From NCBI GenBank assembly GCA_027021615.1, contig JALUTY010000045.1:62001-126000 (forward strand): 64,000 nt of DNA, written 5' to 3'. Made by a program: the position numbers and the translations under genes. The notes beneath the pieces were generated by a model that did not search any database, was not told the DNA's origin, and saw only the letters and a program-made list of their open reading frames with translations. This DNA is from a bacterium. Lineage in GTDB: Bacteria > Desulfobacterota > Deferrisomatia > Deferrisomatales > Deferrisomataceae. Positions 35,467-47,084 of this stretch are shown here, piece after piece; the stretch's first letter is position 1, and the number at the start of each line of letters is the position of its first letter.

Positions 35467-35844
35467 GTACTCGTCCAGCGCCCTTCTCACCGCGCTGAGG
35501 AGCTTGTCCTTGTCCACAGGTTTGAGAACGTAGTTTCGGGCCCCGAGCTGCACGGCCTCGAGCACCCTGGCCTCGTGGCCCACCGCCGAGACCATGATCA
35601 CCCGGCAGGCCGGGTCGATGTCACGCAGCAGCCGTAACACCTGGATCCCGTCCATGCCGGGCATGACCACGTCCAGGGTCACGACATCGGGAAGCTCGTG
35701 TTCATACACCTTCAAAGCCTCGGGACCGCCCAATGCCACCAGGACCCGGTACCCGGCGCCGGTGAGCATGTCGGCCAGCACCCGAGCCATGAACTCGGTG
35801 TCGTCCACCACCAGCACCGACTCCGTGTACGGCCGAGGTTTCAC
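35464..35844 (-). CDS. Single-domain response regulator
   Basis: A 126-residue receiver domain with the complete phosphorylation site: SVLVVDDTEFMARV (Asp pair about residues 13-14), VTLDVVMPGMDG (acceptor Asp), a Ser in VIMVSAVGHE and Lys in YVLKPVDKD. It has no output domain. GTG at 35844 overlaps the nadB stop as GTGA, so it is translated with nadB although a functional link is unclear. It resembles the CheY of the chemotaxis cluster in length and motifs. Confidence 0.92.
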   Translation of the reverse strand: MKPRPYTESVLVVDDTEFMARVLADMLTGAGYRVLVALGGPEALKVYEHELPDVVTLDVVMPGMDGIQVLRLLRDIDPACRVIMVSAVGHEARVLEAVQLGARNYVLKPVDKDKLLSAVRRALDEY

Positions 35845-37415
35845 GGCATCGCCCTCCGCACGAGGGTGTCGCGTCGCCAATCGTCGCGGGGAGCAGGGTG
35901 ATCGGCGTTGTAGTGGAGCCCCCGGCTCTCCCGGCGGTGGGCGGCGCACCGCACCATCAGGTCGGCCACCTGGGCCAGGTTCCGCAGTTCCAGCAGGTCG
36001 GCCGAAGGCCGGTACCTGCGCAGATGGTCGCGGACCTCCTCGTGGATCAGGTCGATCCGTCGCCTGGCCCGGGCCAGGCGACGGTCGGTGCGCACGATCC
36101 CCACATAGTTCCACATGGTCCGCCGGATCTCGTCCCAGTTCTGGGTGACCACCACGTCCTCGTCGGGCTCCCGGCTGCCTCCCCCCTTCCACGGTGGTGG
36201 GGGCTCGATGGGGCCGGACTCCCGCCCCCCCGGAGCGCGCGCATCCCGGGCCGCTGCCGTGGCAAACACCAGGGCTTCCAGCAGGCTGTTGCTGGCGAGG
36301 CGGTTGGCCCCATGGAGCCCGGTGCACGCCACCTCGCCGACCGCGTACAGCCCCGGCACGTCCGATCGGCCGTGCGCGTCCACCCAGACCCCCCCGCACA
36401 GGTAGTGGGCCGCCGGCACCACCGGCATCGGGTCCCGGGTGATGTCGATCCCGTACCGGAGGCACGCCGCGTGGATGCCCGGGAACCGGCTGCGTACGAA
36501 CTCGGGATCCCGGTGTGAGATGTCCAGGAGCACGTGCTCGTCACCGCTGCGTTTCATCTCGGCGTCGATGGCCCGGGCCACCACGTCCCGGGGCGCCAGG
36601 CATCCCCGGGGGTGGTATCGCTCCATGAACGTCTCGCCGGAGCGCAGTCGCAGCACCCCTCCCTCGCCCCGAACGGCCTCGCTGATTAAGAAGTTCTTGG
36701 CTTGCGGGTGGTACAGGCAGGTGGGATGGAACTGCATGAACTCCAGGTTGGCCAAGGTGGCCCCGGCCCGGTAGGCCATGGCCAGGCCGTCGCCCGAGGC
36801 GATGTCCGGGTTAGAGGTGTACAGGTACACCTTGCCCGCGCCGCCGGTGGCCAGGCACGTGACAGGCGCCAGGAACGACACGATCCGGTCGTCGGGGGCG
36901 AGCACGTGGGCCCCAACGCACCGGCCCCCGGCATCCCGGATCAGATCCACGGCGAAGTGGTTCTCGAAGAACCGGATGTTCCTGCTCTCCCGGGCCCTGC
37001 AGAGTAAGGCCTGCTCAACCTCACGACCTGTCATGTCCCGGGCGTGCACGATTCTGCGGCAGGAATGGCCGCCCTCCTGGCCCAGATCGAACGGAACCTC
37101 CGCCCGTTTTGCCGGGGTGAACTCGACCCCCCAACGGGCCAGCCGGCGGATGTGCTCGGGAGCCTCCCGCACGACCCGCTCCACCACCTGCCGATGACAC
37201 AGCCCGGCTCCGGCCTCCAGCGTGTCGGCCACGTGGGACCCGAACGAGTCCTCCGGGGCCAGCACCGCGGCGATGCCGCCCTGGGCGTAGTTGGTGTTGG
37301 ACTCGCCCCGCTCTTTTTTGGTGACCACCGCCACGGTTCCGGTCTCGGCCACCTCAAGGGCGAACGTGAGCCCCCCGATCCCGCTGCCGAGCACCAGAAA
37401 GTCGAAACGCTCCAT
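35841..37415 (-). CDS. nadB: L-aspartate oxidase
   Basis: A flavoprotein that oxidises L-aspartate to iminoaspartate, the first step of de novo NAD synthesis; under anaerobiosis fumarate is the usual acceptor. The 524-residue protein has the FAD fold GSGIGGLTFALEVAE (about residues 10-24) and SNTNYAQGGIAAVL. The catalytic-site regions are MQFHPTCLYHP and HGANRLASNSLLEALVF, followed by a helical C-terminal domain. ATG at 37415 follows AAGGAGA. nadA and nadC are not in the window. A promoter and a 7-bp inverted repeat lie about 60-115 bp upstream. Confidence 0.95.
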   Translation of the reverse strand: MERFDFLVLGSGIGGLTFALEVAETGTVAVVTKKERGESNTNYAQGGIAAVLAPEDSFGSHVADTLEAGAGLCHRQVVERVVREAPEHIRRLARWGVEFTPAKRAEVPFDLGQEGGHSCRRIVHARDMTGREVEQALLCRARESRNIRFFENHFAVDLIRDAGGRCVGAHVLAPDDRIVSFLAPVTCLATGGAGKVYLYTSNPDIASGDGLAMAYRAGATLANLEFMQFHPTCLYHPQAKNFLISEAVRGEGGVLRLRSGETFMERYHPRGCLAPRDVVARAIDAEMKRSGDEHVLLDISHRDPEFVRSRFPGIHAACLRYGIDITRDPMPVVPAAHYLCGGVWVDAHGRSDVPGLYAVGEVACTGLHGANRLASNSLLEALVFATAAARDARAPGGRESGPIEPPPPWKGGGSREPDEDVVVTQNWDEIRRTMWNYVGIVRTDRRLARARRRIDLIHEEVRDHLRRYRPSADLLELRNLAQVADLMVRCAAHRRESRGLHYNADHPAPRDDWRRDTLVRRAMP

Positions 37416-37475
37416 CGAGCAGGTCTCCTTGCCCCGGGCGGCTGGCGTGGCCGAAACTCCCGCAAACCGGCACCG

Positions 37476-37505
37476 AACGTAGTACAGGCGCGGTTCCACG
37501 GTCAA
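37476..37505 (-). promoter_or_regulatory. Putative nadB promoter
   Basis: On the minus strand, TTGACC (37505-37500), an 18-bp spacer and TACGTT (37481-37476). An inverted repeat CGGGACA-GGGTT-TGTCCCG (37512-37530) sits just upstream of the -35 and could be an operator. Confidence 0.45.
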
Positions 37506-37584
37506 GGAGATCGGGACAGGGTTTGTCCCGCCGGAAACGGTTTTTGGCCTCACTGTAAAAGCGCTGAAAGTACGGGCGGATGCG

Positions 37585-37613
37585 TTGACACGGCCGAGTC
37601 CTGCTCGTAGGAT
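37585..37613 (+). promoter_or_regulatory. Sigma-70-type promoter of the DUF465-ilvD operon
   Basis: A consensus TTGACA (37585-37590), a 17-bp spacer and TAGGAT (37608-37613), 65 bp before the DUF465 start. It is the best promoter match seen in the window. Confidence 0.7.
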
Positions 37614-37678
37614 GCAGTCTCTGTCCCACCGCCGCCCGCAGGGAGCCGGCCTCAGGGGAGGAGCCGCAAGGAGCGAGG

Positions 37679-37933
37679 ATGGAGAAACGGGACGAAGCCA
37701 TCGCGAAGATCCTGATGAAGGAGAGCGAGGAGTTCCGGCGGGAGATGGAGGCGCACCAGCGCTACGAGCGCATTTTGGAGGAGCTCAACCGCCGACCCCA
37801 CCTGACGCCGGACGAGGAGATGGAGCGCAAGAAGATCCAGAAGCTCAAACTGGCCGGCAAGGATCGGATGGCCCGGATGATCTTAGCGTACCGAAAGGCC
37901 CACCCCGAGACGGGATCGGGAGACGTCGCGTGA
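37679..37933 (+). CDS. DUF465/YdcH-like small helical protein
   Basis: An 84-residue, highly charged, mostly helical protein. The motif [20 protein letters not shown] (about residues 38-57) is the DUF465 (YdcH/SlyX-like) signature: helix, short turn with HLTPxEE, second Lys-rich helix, so an antiparallel hairpin. The function of the family is unknown. ATG at 37679 follows AAGGAGCGAG. Its stop overlaps the ilvD start as GTGA, so it is translationally coupled to branched-chain amino acid synthesis. Confidence 0.82.
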   Translation: MEKRDEAIAKILMKESEEFRREMEAHQRYERILEELNRRPHLTPDEEMERKKIQKLKLAGKDRMARMILAYRKAHPETGSGDVA

Positions 37934-39585
37934 GAAGCCAGCGCATCACCCAGGGACTGGAGCGGGCTCCCCACCGGGCCCTGCTGTCCGCCACCGGCAT
38001 GCCGCGCAGTGAGCTCGGCAAGCCGCTGATCGGGGTCGCCTCCAGCTTCACCGATCTGATCGCCGGCCACGTGGGCATGCGCGACCTGGAGCGGTTCGTC
38101 GAGAAGGGGGTCCACGCCGGGGGCGGCTACCCTTTTCTGTTCGGGGTGCCGGGCATCTGCGACGGCATCGCCATGGGCCACGGGGGCATGCGTTACAGCC
38201 TGCCTAGCCGGGAGCTCATTGCCGACGTGATCGAGAGCGTGGTCGAGGCCCACAGCCTCGACGGGCTGGTGCTTCTGACCAACTGCGACAAGATCACCCC
38301 CGGCATGCTGATGGCAGCGGCCCGCCTCAACGTGCCGTCCGTCGTGGTGACGGCCGGGCCCATGATGGCGGGCCGGCACCAAGGCCGGAGGCTGAGCTTC
38401 GTGCGGGACACCTTCGAGGCCATGGCCCGGCACCAGGCCGGCGAGATCGGGGCCGAGGAGTTGGAGGCCTGCGAGCAGGAGGCCTGCCCCGGCTGCGGAT
38501 CGTGCCAAGGGCTGTACACGGCCAACACCATGGCCTGTCTGACCGAGGCCCTGGGCATGAGCCTGCCGGGCTGCGGGACCGCGCTGGCCGTGAGCGCGAG
38601 AAAGCGCCACCTGGCCTATGCCAGCGGCCACCGGGTGGTGGACCTGGTGCGTCAGGGGGTCCGGCCCCGGGACGTCATGACCCCCGGTGCGTTTACCAAT
38701 GCCATCCGCCTGGACCTGGCCCTGGGCGGCAGCACCAACTCCGTGCTCCACCTGTGCGCCATCGCCCGGGAGGCTGGGGTGGCCCTGCCTCTGGAGCGGT
38801 TCGACGAGCTGAGCCGCGAGACCCCCCAGCTGTGCTCCCTGCGTCCTGCCGGGGACCACTTCATGGAGGACCTGGACGCGGCGGGCGGGGTGATGGCAGT
38901 GCTCCACCGGCTGGAGGACCGGGTGGTCGAGGCCCCGTCGGTGGCGGAGGTGTCGGTGCGCCAGGCGGCGGCCTCGGTGGAGTGGCTCGACGAGGAGGTG
39001 ATCCGATCCGCGGGGGAGCCGGTGCGGCCCGAGGGGGGCATCGCGATCCTGCGGGGGAGCCTCGCGCCGGACGGAGCTGTGGTGAAGCAGTCGGGGGTGA
39101 GCCCGGGCATGATGCGGTTCGTGGGCACGGCCCGGTGCTTCGACTCGGAAGAGGCGGCCATGGCCGCCATCATGGGGGGCGAAATCCGGCCGGGCACCGT
39201 GGTGGTGATCCGATACGAAGGACCCCGGGGCGGGCCGGGCATGCGGGAGATGCTGGCGCCCACCGCCGCGCTCATGGGCATGGGCCTGGGGCAGAGCGTG
39301 GCCTTGGTGACCGACGGCCGGTTCAGCGGAGGCACCCGCGGGCCGTGCGTGGGCCACGTGAGCCCCGAGGCCGCGGCCGGCGGACCCATCGCCCTGGTGC
39401 AGGACGGCGACGAGGTGGAGCTGGACATCCCCGGCCGGCGGCTCGAGCTGCGGGTGGACCCGGCCGAGCTCGGGGCCCGTGGCAGCCGGTGGGTGGAGCC
39501 CGAGCCCAAGGTCTCGGTCGGCTGGCTCCTTCGGTACGCTCGACTTGTCACCTCGGCCAACACCGGGGCCGTGCTGCAGGGCTGA
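37930..39585 (+). CDS. ilvD: Dihydroxy-acid dehydratase
   Basis: A Fe-S dehydratase making the 2-oxo acid precursors of valine and isoleucine. The 551-residue protein has the cluster cysteines in [11 protein letters not shown] (about residues 117-127) and [14 protein letters not shown] (about 190-203), and the C-terminal [19 protein letters not shown] (about 461-479). GTG at 37930 overlaps the DUF465 stop; the N-terminus [18 protein letters not shown] is typical. It precedes ilvB but is separated by a 556-bp repeat-filled spacer. Confidence 0.96.
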   Translation: MRSQRITQGLERAPHRALLSATGMPRSELGKPLIGVASSFTDLIAGHVGMRDLERFVEKGVHAGGGYPFLFGVPGICDGIAMGHGGMRYSLPSRELIADVIESVVEAHSLDGLVLLTNCDKITPGMLMAAARLNVPSVVVTAGPMMAGRHQGRRLSFVRDTFEAMARHQAGEIGAEELEACEQEACPGCGSCQGLYTANTMACLTEALGMSLPGCGTALAVSARKRHLAYASGHRVVDLVRQGVRPRDVMTPGAFTNAIRLDLALGGSTNSVLHLCAIAREAGVALPLERFDELSRETPQLCSLRPAGDHFMEDLDAAGGVMAVLHRLEDRVVEAPSVAEVSVRQAAASVEWLDEEVIRSAGEPVRPEGGIAILRGSLAPDGAVVKQSGVSPGMMRFVGTARCFDSEEAAMAAIMGGEIRPGTVVVIRYEGPRGGPGMREMLAPTAALMGMGLGQSVALVTDGRFSGGTRGPCVGHVSPEAAAGGPIALVQDGDEVELDIPGRRLELRVDPAELGARGSRWVEPEPKVSVGWLLRYARLVTSANTGAVLQG

Positions 39586-39698
39586 TCCGATCCGTTCGTA
39601 GGTTCCGCCGGCGGCCGGCCCCCATGGGCCGGCCGTTGGCGCATCAGGGCCCCGTGGACGAAAGCGGACCCGGGGCGTTGCGGCCAGGGGCATGGGTT

Positions 39699-40123
39699 TC
39701 AGGAACCGGAATTCAGCTCCAGTAGACCGCGAGGCGGCCTGTTTGCGAAGAAATAACTCGAACCGATCCCCGCACAGTTTCGGCGGTGGGGCATGGGGTC
39801 CACTTCCGGCCGCGCGCGAAGCCGGGCATGAGATTCGCCGCGCAGGCACGGGGCACCAACGGCGGTTTCATGGCAGTCCGGCCGGGACCGAACGGTTTCA
39901 CGGTGCGAGCGTTGGAGGCGCTGCGCGGCGAGCCAAGGAGCCGCACGCGGCTCTCCAGCAGACCCCATGCCCCCCGAGACCGTGAGGTGGCGCCAAAGAG
40001 GCGTGGTCATGCTTGGAATGCTGGGAGATCACGGAGGGTTTCAATCCTTCTAGCATCCTAGCCTTCCAGCTTTCTAGCGGGCCGAAGGCCCAGACCAACG
40101 ACCGACGACCAACGACCGAAGTT
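39699..40123 (+). repeat. Composite spacer repeat between ilvD and ilvB
   Basis: Fills most of the 39586-40141 gap. Three heptamers TCAGGAA, CCGGAAT, TCAGCTC lie at 39699-39719 and the 190-bp module at 39784-39976. Four octamers TTCTAGCA, TCCTAGCC, TTCCAGCT, TTCTAGCG at 40048-40079 precede the hairpin GGGCCGAAGGCCC. Four heptamers GACCAAC, GACCGAC, GACCAAC, GACCGAA at 40093-40120 end the element with GTT. The ilvB ribosome binding site follows 7 bp later. Confidence 0.85.
39784..39976 (+). repeat. 190-bp dispersed repeat module, copy B
   Basis: Inverted relative to 23945-24138 and about nine-tenths identical. An open frame starting MRFAAQARGTNGGFMAV at 39828 is kept in both copies for about 45 codons. 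A hairpin GAGCCGC-AC-GCGGCTC lies at 39938-39953. Confidence 0.85.
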
Positions 40124-40141
40124 TCTGGTAAGGAGGTACCC

Positions 40142-41830
40142 GTGGAGCGAACCGGTGCCGAGATCTTCGTGGAGAGTTTGCGCAAAGAGGGGGTGCACAC
40201 CCTGTTCGGCTACCCCGGCGGGGTGGTGCTGAACATCTACGACGTGCTGTACGACTCGGACATCCGCCACATCCTGGTCCGGCACGAGCAGGCGGCGGTG
40301 CACGCGGCCGACGGGTACGCGCGGGCCACCGGCGAGGTGGGGGTGGCCCTCGTGACCTCGGGTCCCGGCGCCACCAACACCGTCACCGGCCTGGCCACGG
40401 CCTACATGGACTCGGTGCCGATCGTGGTGTTCTCGGGCCAGGTGCCCACCCACCTGATCGGCAACGACGCGTTCCAAGAGGCCGATATCGTGGGCATCAC
40501 CCGGCCGTGCACCAAGCACAACTACCTGGTCAAGGACGTTCGGAACCTGGCCCGGATCATCAAGGAGGCGTTCTACCTGGCCCGTTCGGGCCGGCCGGGT
40601 CCGGTGCTGGTGGACCTGCCCAAGGACGTGATCGTAGGCCGCACCGAGTACGTGTACCCCGAGACCGCCAAGCTCCGGGGGTACAACCCGACGTACGAGG
40701 GGCACCTGGGCCAGATCAAGAAGGCCTTGAAGGCCATCCACGAGTCCCGTCGGCCGGTGGTGTACGCGGGCGGTGGCGTGATCCTGTCGAACGCGTCCCG
40801 GGAGCTGACCGAGTTCGCCCGGCGGCTGAGGCTGCCGGTGACCACCACCCTGATGGGCCTAGGCGCGTTTCCGGGAAGCGACCCGTTGTTCCTGGGCATG
40901 CTGGGCATGCACGGTACCTACCGGGCCAACATGGCCGTGAGCCACGCCGACCTGCTGGTGGCGGTGGGGGCTCGGTTCGACGACCGGGTGACCGGCAAGA
41001 TCGACGAGTTTGCGCCCAACGCGAAGATCGTCCACGTGGACATCGACCCCACCTCCATCTCGAAGAACGTCCAGGTGGACATCCCCATCGTGGGCGACGC
41101 CAAGAACGTGCTGAAGAAGATGCTCGGCCTGGTTCACGGCGCCGAGTGGGGGGGGCGGGACGAGGCTCTGCAGGGGTGGCACGCAGAGATTGAGGCGTGG
41201 CGCCGGGCCCACCACATGGATTACGGCCAGGGCGAGGAGGTGATCAAGCCCCAGTACGTGGTGGAGCAGCTTCACGAGGCAACGGGCGGCCGCTGCATCG
41301 TCTCCACCGAGGTGGGCCAGAACCAGATGTGGGCTGCCCAGTACTTCCGCCTGGAGGAGCCGAGGTGCTGGCTGACCTCGGGGGGCCTGGGCACCATGGG
41401 CTACGGGTTCCCGGCGGCCATCGGGGCCCAGGCTGCGTTCCCCGACCGGGTGGTGATCGACATCGCCGGCGACGGGTCGATCCAGATGAACATCCAGGAG
41501 CTGGCCACGGCCGTGCAGTACGAGCTGCCGGTGAAGGTGGCCATCCTGAACAACGGGTTCCTGGGCATGGTGCGACAGTGGCAGGAGCTGTTCTACGACC
41601 GCAGGTACTCCCACACCCGCATGGACGTGGCCCCCGATTTCGTGAAGCTGGCCGAGGCGTATGGGGCCCTCGGGCTCCGGGCCACCCGGCCCGGGGAGGT
41701 GCGACCGGTGATCGAGCAGGCCCTGGCCCACCCCGGTCCGGTGCTGATGGACTTCCACGTGGACCCCGAGGAGGGTGTGTACCCCATGGTGCCGGCAGGG
41801 GCTCCCCTGACCAAGATGCTGCTGCTGTAA
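40142..41830 (+). CDS. ilvB: Acetolactate synthase large subunit
   Basis: Catalytic ThDP subunit of acetohydroxyacid synthase, the first common step of valine, leucine and isoleucine synthesis. The 562-residue protein has [13 protein letters not shown] (about residues 21-33), the ThDP Glu in [17 protein letters not shown] (about 46-62), the FAD-binding RFDDRVTGK and the ThDP-binding GDGS..N motif [12 protein letters not shown] (about 440-451). GTG at 40142 has a strong AAGGAGGT 4 bp upstream. ilvN follows 13 bp after the stop. Confidence 0.96.
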   Translation: MERTGAEIFVESLRKEGVHTLFGYPGGVVLNIYDVLYDSDIRHILVRHEQAAVHAADGYARATGEVGVALVTSGPGATNTVTGLATAYMDSVPIVVFSGQVPTHLIGNDAFQEADIVGITRPCTKHNYLVKDVRNLARIIKEAFYLARSGRPGPVLVDLPKDVIVGRTEYVYPETAKLRGYNPTYEGHLGQIKKALKAIHESRRPVVYAGGGVILSNASRELTEFARRLRLPVTTTLMGLGAFPGSDPLFLGMLGMHGTYRANMAVSHADLLVAVGARFDDRVTGKIDEFAPNAKIVHVDIDPTSISKNVQVDIPIVGDAKNVLKKMLGLVHGAEWGGRDEALQGWHAEIEAWRRAHHMDYGQGEEVIKPQYVVEQLHEATGGRCIVSTEVGQNQMWAAQYFRLEEPRCWLTSGGLGTMGYGFPAAIGAQAAFPDRVVIDIAGDGSIQMNIQELATAVQYELPVKVAILNNGFLGMVRQWQELFYDRRYSHTRMDVAPDFVKLAEAYGALGLRATRPGEVRPVIEQALAHPGPVLMDFHVDPEEGVYPMVPAGAPLTKMLLL

Positions 41831-41843
41831 CGGAGGGCTTCCC

Positions 41844-42332
41844 ATGCGCCATACCATCAACGTGCTGGTGGAGAACGAGTTCGGGGTCCTGGCCCGGGTG
41901 GCGGGGCTGTTCAGCGGCAGGGGGTTCAACATCGACAGCCTCTCGGTGGCCGAGACCCAGGACCCCACGGTGAGCTTGATGACCATTGTCACCCGGGGCG
42001 ACGACCAGATCATCGAGCAGATCATCAAGCAGCTGCGCAAGCTGGTGAACGTGCTCAAAGTGACGGATCTCCACGAAGGCCAGTACCTGGATCGGGAGCT
42101 GGTGCTCGTGAAGGTGACGGCCACGGCCGAGACCAAGCCGGAGATCCTCCGGCTCATGGACATCTTCCGGGGCAAGATCGTGGACGTGAGCCCCAAGACC
42201 TACACGGTGGAGGTGACGGGCGGCGAGGACAAGATCCGCGCCGTCCTGGAGCTGCTGCGGCCCCTGGGTATCAAGGAGGTGGTGCGCACGGGCAAGGTGG
42301 CCATGCCCAGGGGCATGCAGAACGGGGGGTGA
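41844..42332 (+). CDS. ilvN: Acetolactate synthase small (regulatory) subunit
   Basis: A 162-residue regulatory subunit with an N-terminal ACT domain ([31 protein letters not shown], about residues 5-35) that binds valine for feedback inhibition. A C-terminal domain ends in a ferredoxin-like fold ([21 protein letters not shown]). It is of the longer IlvH type and separated from ilvB by 13 bp, so the pair is co-transcribed. The symbol ilvH would be equally acceptable. Confidence 0.95.
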   Translation: MRHTINVLVENEFGVLARVAGLFSGRGFNIDSLSVAETQDPTVSLMTIVTRGDDQIIEQIIKQLRKLVNVLKVTDLHEGQYLDRELVLVKVTATAETKPEILRLMDIFRGKIVDVSPKTYTVEVTGGEDKIRAVLELLRPLGIKEVVRTGKVAMPRGMQNGG

Positions 42333-42385
42333 CCCGCGGACGTTGGTCCGGGCCCATTGCCGGCGGCGGGCATGGGGCCTGCGGT

Positions 42386-43700
<1,315 letters not shown>

Positions 43701-43739
43701 CGGGGCGGCCGAACGGGGCGCCGCCCGAGGGAAACTGCC

Positions 43740-45269
43740 ATGGAGACCGTGAAGATCTTCGATACGACCTTGCGCGACGGGGAGCAGAGCCCCGGCGCGT
43801 CCATGAACCTGGAGGAAAAGCTTCGGGTCGCCCACGCCCTGGAGCGGTTGAGGGTGGACGTGATCGAGGCCGGGTTCCCGATCTCGTCCCAGGGCGACTT
43901 CGACGCGGTGAAGCTCATTGCCGACAAGGTGCGGGGGTGCGAGGTGGCTGGCCTGGCCCGGGCCAACCGGGCCGACATCGACCGAGCCTGGGAGGCCCTC
44001 AAGGGGGGCGAGAATCCCCGCATCCACACGTTCATCGCCACCAGCCCGATCCACATGGAGCACAAGCTCCGCAGGTCCCCGGATCAGGTGCTGGAGCAGG
44101 CCGTGGAGGCCGTGAGGCACGCGTGCCGGTACACCTCGAACGTGGAGTTCTCGGCCGAGGACGCGGTGCGCAGCGATCTGGAGTTTCTGTGCCGGGTGGT
44201 GGAGGCCGTGATCGAGGCCGGGGCCAGCACCGTGAACATCCCTGACACGGTGGGCTACGCTGTGCCTGACGAGTTCGGGGAGATGATCCGCCGGATCATG
44301 GAGCGGGTGCCGAACGTCGACCGGGCCGTGGTGTCGGTGCACTGCCACAACGACCTGGGCCTGGCCGTGGCCAACTCGCTGGCGGCCGTGGAGGCCGGGG
44401 CCCGGCAGGTGGAGTGCACGATCAACGGCATCGGCGAGCGGGCCGGAAACGCCTCGCTGGAGGAGCTCGTGATGGCCCTGCGCACCCGGGCCGACCGCCT
44501 GCCCTACACGAGCCGGATCGAGACCCAGCACATCTACCCCACCAGCCGGCTGGTCAGCCTGATCACGGGCCTGCCGGTCCAGCCCAACAAGGCGATCGTG
44601 GGTGCCAACGCCTTCGCCCACGAGTCGGGCATCCATCAGGACGGGGTGCTCAAGGAGAAGACCACCTACGAGATCATGACCCCGGAGAGCGTGGGTATCC
44701 CCACCAACGCCCTGGTGCTGGGCAAGCACTCCGGTCGGCACGCGTTCCGGGAGAAGGTCAAGGCTCTGGGCTACGACCTCACGGACGAGCAGATGGAGAG
44801 CGCCTTCGAGGCGTTCAAGGCGCTGGCCGACAAGAAGAAGACGGTCTACGACGAGGACGTGGACGCCCTGATCGCCGAGCGGGTGCTGCGGCTGCCCGAC
44901 CGGTACCGGCTGCTGTACCTGAACGTGAACTCGGGCACGGTCACCGTGCCCACCGCCACGGTGCAGCTCCTCATGGACGGGGTGGCCCGGCAGGAGGCCG
45001 GGTTCGGCGACGGGCCGGTGGACGCGGCCTTCTCGGTGATCAAGAAGCTCACCGGTCGCAAGCCGCGCCTGGTGCACTTCTCCATCAACTCGATCACCGG
45101 CGGCACCGACGCCCAGGCCGAGGTGAGCGTGCGCATCGAGGAGGAGGGCGTGCTGGCCAACGGCCAGGCCGCCGACACCGACATCGTGGTGGCCTCGGCC
45201 AAGGCGTTCGTGCACGCCCTGAACAAGCTGGAGCACCGGAAGCAGAAGAGCTTCGCGGCCCACCTGTGA
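43740..45269 (+). CDS. leuA: 2-isopropylmalate synthase
   Basis: Condenses acetyl-CoA with 2-oxoisovalerate, the committed step of leucine synthesis. The 509-residue protein has the HMGL-type TIM barrel with [16 protein letters not shown] (residues 7-22), the metal site [15 protein letters not shown] (about 201-215) and [14 protein letters not shown]. The C-terminal LeuA dimer domain (about 385-500) is the leucine-binding regulatory part, so feedback inhibition is likely. A stable hairpin follows before leuC. Confidence 0.96.
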   Translation: METVKIFDTTLRDGEQSPGASMNLEEKLRVAHALERLRVDVIEAGFPISSQGDFDAVKLIADKVRGCEVAGLARANRADIDRAWEALKGGENPRIHTFIATSPIHMEHKLRRSPDQVLEQAVEAVRHACRYTSNVEFSAEDAVRSDLEFLCRVVEAVIEAGASTVNIPDTVGYAVPDEFGEMIRRIMERVPNVDRAVVSVHCHNDLGLAVANSLAAVEAGARQVECTINGIGERAGNASLEELVMALRTRADRLPYTSRIETQHIYPTSRLVSLITGLPVQPNKAIVGANAFAHESGIHQDGVLKEKTTYEIMTPESVGIPTNALVLGKHSGRHAFREKVKALGYDLTDEQMESAFEAFKALADKKKTVYDEDVDALIAERVLRLPDRYRLLYLNVNSGTVTVPTATVQLLMDGVARQEAGFGDGPVDAAFSVIKKLTGRKPRLVHFSINSITGGTDAQAEVSVRIEEEGVLANGQAADTDIVVASAKAFVHALNKLEHRKQKSFAAHL

Positions 45270-45273
45270 GGCT

Positions 45274-45302
45274 GGAGGGCGCCGGCCCGGCCGGCGCCCT
45301 CC
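45274..45302 (+). other. Intra-operon hairpin between leuA and leuC
   Basis: GGAGGGCGCCGGCC pairs with GGCCGGCGCCCTCC around a very small loop, followed by CCTTTG rather than a T-run. It could be an attenuator, a weak terminator or an mRNA-stabilising structure in the 61-bp gap. Confidence 0.6.
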
Positions 45303-45330
45303 CCTTTGTCCCCCAGATCGTGAGGACCCC

Positions 45331-46590
45331 ATGACCATCACCGAAAAGATTCTCGCGGCCCACGCCGGTCTCGACCGGGTGGAGCCGGGCCAGATCGTGA
45401 GCGTCAAGGTGGACGTGGCGCTGGGCAACGACATCACGGCGCCCATCGCGATCCGCGAGTTCCGACGGGTCGGCGCCGAGCGCGTGTTCGACCGCTCCCG
45501 GGTGGTGCTGGTGCCCGATCACTTCGCCCCCAACAAGGACATCCCAAGCGCCGAGCAGTGCAAGGCCCTCCGGGAGTTCGCCCGGGAGCAGGACCTGGAG
45601 CACTACTTCGAGACCGGCGAGATGGGGGTGGAGCACGCGCTGCTGCCCGAGCAGGGCATCGTGGTGCCCGGCGACGTGGTAATCGGAGCCGACAGCCACA
45701 CCTGCACCTATGGCGCGTTGGGGGCCTTCTCCACCGGGGTCGGGTCCACGGACCTGGCCGCGGCCATGGTCACGGGCGAGGCCTGGTTCAAAGTTCCCGA
45801 GTCCATCAAGTTCGTGTACCACGGGGAGCTTTCACCGTGGGTGGAGGGCAAGGACCTGATCCTCTACACGATTGGCCGGATCGGGGTGGATGGGGCCCTG
45901 TACCGGGCTATGGAGTTCACCGGCCCGGTGATCGAGCGCCTCGGGATGGACGACCGGCTGACCATGGCCAACATGGCGATCGAGGCCGGCGGCAAGAACG
46001 GCATCATCGTCCCGGACGCCACCACCCGGGCCTACGTGGAGGGCCGGGCCAAGCGGCCGCCCGTGTACTACCGGAGCGACCCCGACGCCCGGTACGCCGA
46101 GGTGATCGAGATCGACGTGGGCCGGATCCGTCCGCAGGTGGCCTTCCCCCACCTGCCCTCCAACGCCCGAGCCATCGACGACGTGGGGGAGGTGCCCGTC
46201 GACCAGGTGGTGATCGGCTCGTGCACCAACGGCCGGATCGAGGACCTGCGGAGGGCCGCCCGGGTGCTCCGGGGCCAGAGGGTGGCCAAGTACGTGCGGT
46301 GCATTGTGATCCCGGCTACCCAGCAGATCTACCGCCAGGCCATGCGCGAGGGGCTGCTGGAGGTGTTCCTGGACGCCGGCTGCGCGGTGTCCACGCCTAC
46401 CTGCGGCCCGTGCCTCGGGGGGCACATGGGCATCCTGGCCAAGGGAGAGCGGGCGGTGGCCACGACGAACCGGAACTTCGTGGGCCGCATGGGCCATCCG
46501 GAGAGCGAGGTGTACCTGGCGAGCCCCTCGGTGGCCGCGGCGAGCGCGGTGAAGGGGCGGATCGCGGGCCCCGAGGAGGTGGTGGCATGA
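45331..46590 (+). CDS. leuC: 3-isopropylmalate dehydratase large subunit
   Basis: An aconitase-family Fe-S isomerase subunit, 419 residues, in leucine synthesis. The cluster cysteines are in [17 protein letters not shown] (about residues 290-306) and the CxxC motif [12 protein letters not shown] (about 352-363); [20 protein letters not shown] is also present. It is of the shorter LeuC type common in archaea, Deltaproteobacteria and Firmicutes, which is sometimes hard to tell from homoaconitase. The pairing with leuA and leuD supports leucine synthesis. Its stop overlaps leuD by 4 bp. Confidence 0.94.
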   Translation: MTITEKILAAHAGLDRVEPGQIVSVKVDVALGNDITAPIAIREFRRVGAERVFDRSRVVLVPDHFAPNKDIPSAEQCKALREFAREQDLEHYFETGEMGVEHALLPEQGIVVPGDVVIGADSHTCTYGALGAFSTGVGSTDLAAAMVTGEAWFKVPESIKFVYHGELSPWVEGKDLILYTIGRIGVDGALYRAMEFTGPVIERLGMDDRLTMANMAIEAGGKNGIIVPDATTRAYVEGRAKRPPVYYRSDPDARYAEVIEIDVGRIRPQVAFPHLPSNARAIDDVGEVPVDQVVIGSCTNGRIEDLRRAARVLRGQRVAKYVRCIVIPATQQIYRQAMREGLLEVFLDAGCAVSTPTCGPCLGGHMGILAKGERAVATTNRNFVGRMGHPESEVYLASPSVAAASAVKGRIAGPEEVVA

Positions 46591-47084
46591 GGTTTTGCGG
46601 ACGGGTGTGGAAGTTCGGACCCGACATCGACACCGACCGGATCATCCCGGCCCGGTACCTGAACACCAGCGACCCGGCCGAGCTGGCCAAGCACTGCATG
46701 GAGGACGCGGATCCAGAGTTCGTGGCCAAGATGCGGCCCGGCGATATCATCCTGGCCGACAAGAACTTCGGGTGCGGCTCGAGCCGGGAGCACGCGCCGA
46801 TCGCCATCAAGGCGGCCGGGGTGTCGTGCGTGATCGCCCGCAGCTTTGCCCGGATCTTCTACCGCAACGCGTTCAACATGGGGCTGCCGATCTTCGAGTG
46901 CCCCGAGGCGTTCGACGGAATCGAGGAAGGTGACGAGGTGGAGGTGGACGCCGGGACCGGTCGGATCCGGAACCTCACCCGGGGCACCGAGTTCCGTGCC
47001 GCCCCGATCCCGCCGTTCATGCAGGAGCTGATCGCCGACGGCGGCCTCATGGCCCACATCGCCAAGAGGGCCGCGAAGGGGTGA
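46587..47084 (+). CDS. leuD: 3-isopropylmalate dehydratase small subunit
   Basis: The swivel-domain partner of LeuC, 165 residues, of the short type. Conserved [13 protein letters not shown] (about residues 13-25) and the substrate-binding [19 protein letters not shown] (about 59-77) are clear. ATG at 46587 overlaps the leuC stop as ATGA. leuB, the next enzyme in leucine synthesis, is not adjacent: an unrelated methyltransferase gene follows with a GTGA overlap. Confidence 0.95.
   Translation: MRFCGRVWKFGPDIDTDRIIPARYLNTSDPAELAKHCMEDADPEFVAKMRPGDIILADKNFGCGSSREHAPIAIKAAGVSCVIARSFARIFYRNAFNMGLPIFECPEAFDGIEEGDEVEVDAGTGRIRNLTRGTEFRAAPIPPFMQELIADGGLMAHIAKRAAKG

Noticed and set aside
39828-40061. 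Small protein gene starting MRFAAQARG in the 190-bp repeat
   Set aside because: No ribosome binding site, the C-terminus differs completely between the two copies, and several differences between copies change amino acids; kept only as a possibility under the repeat finding.
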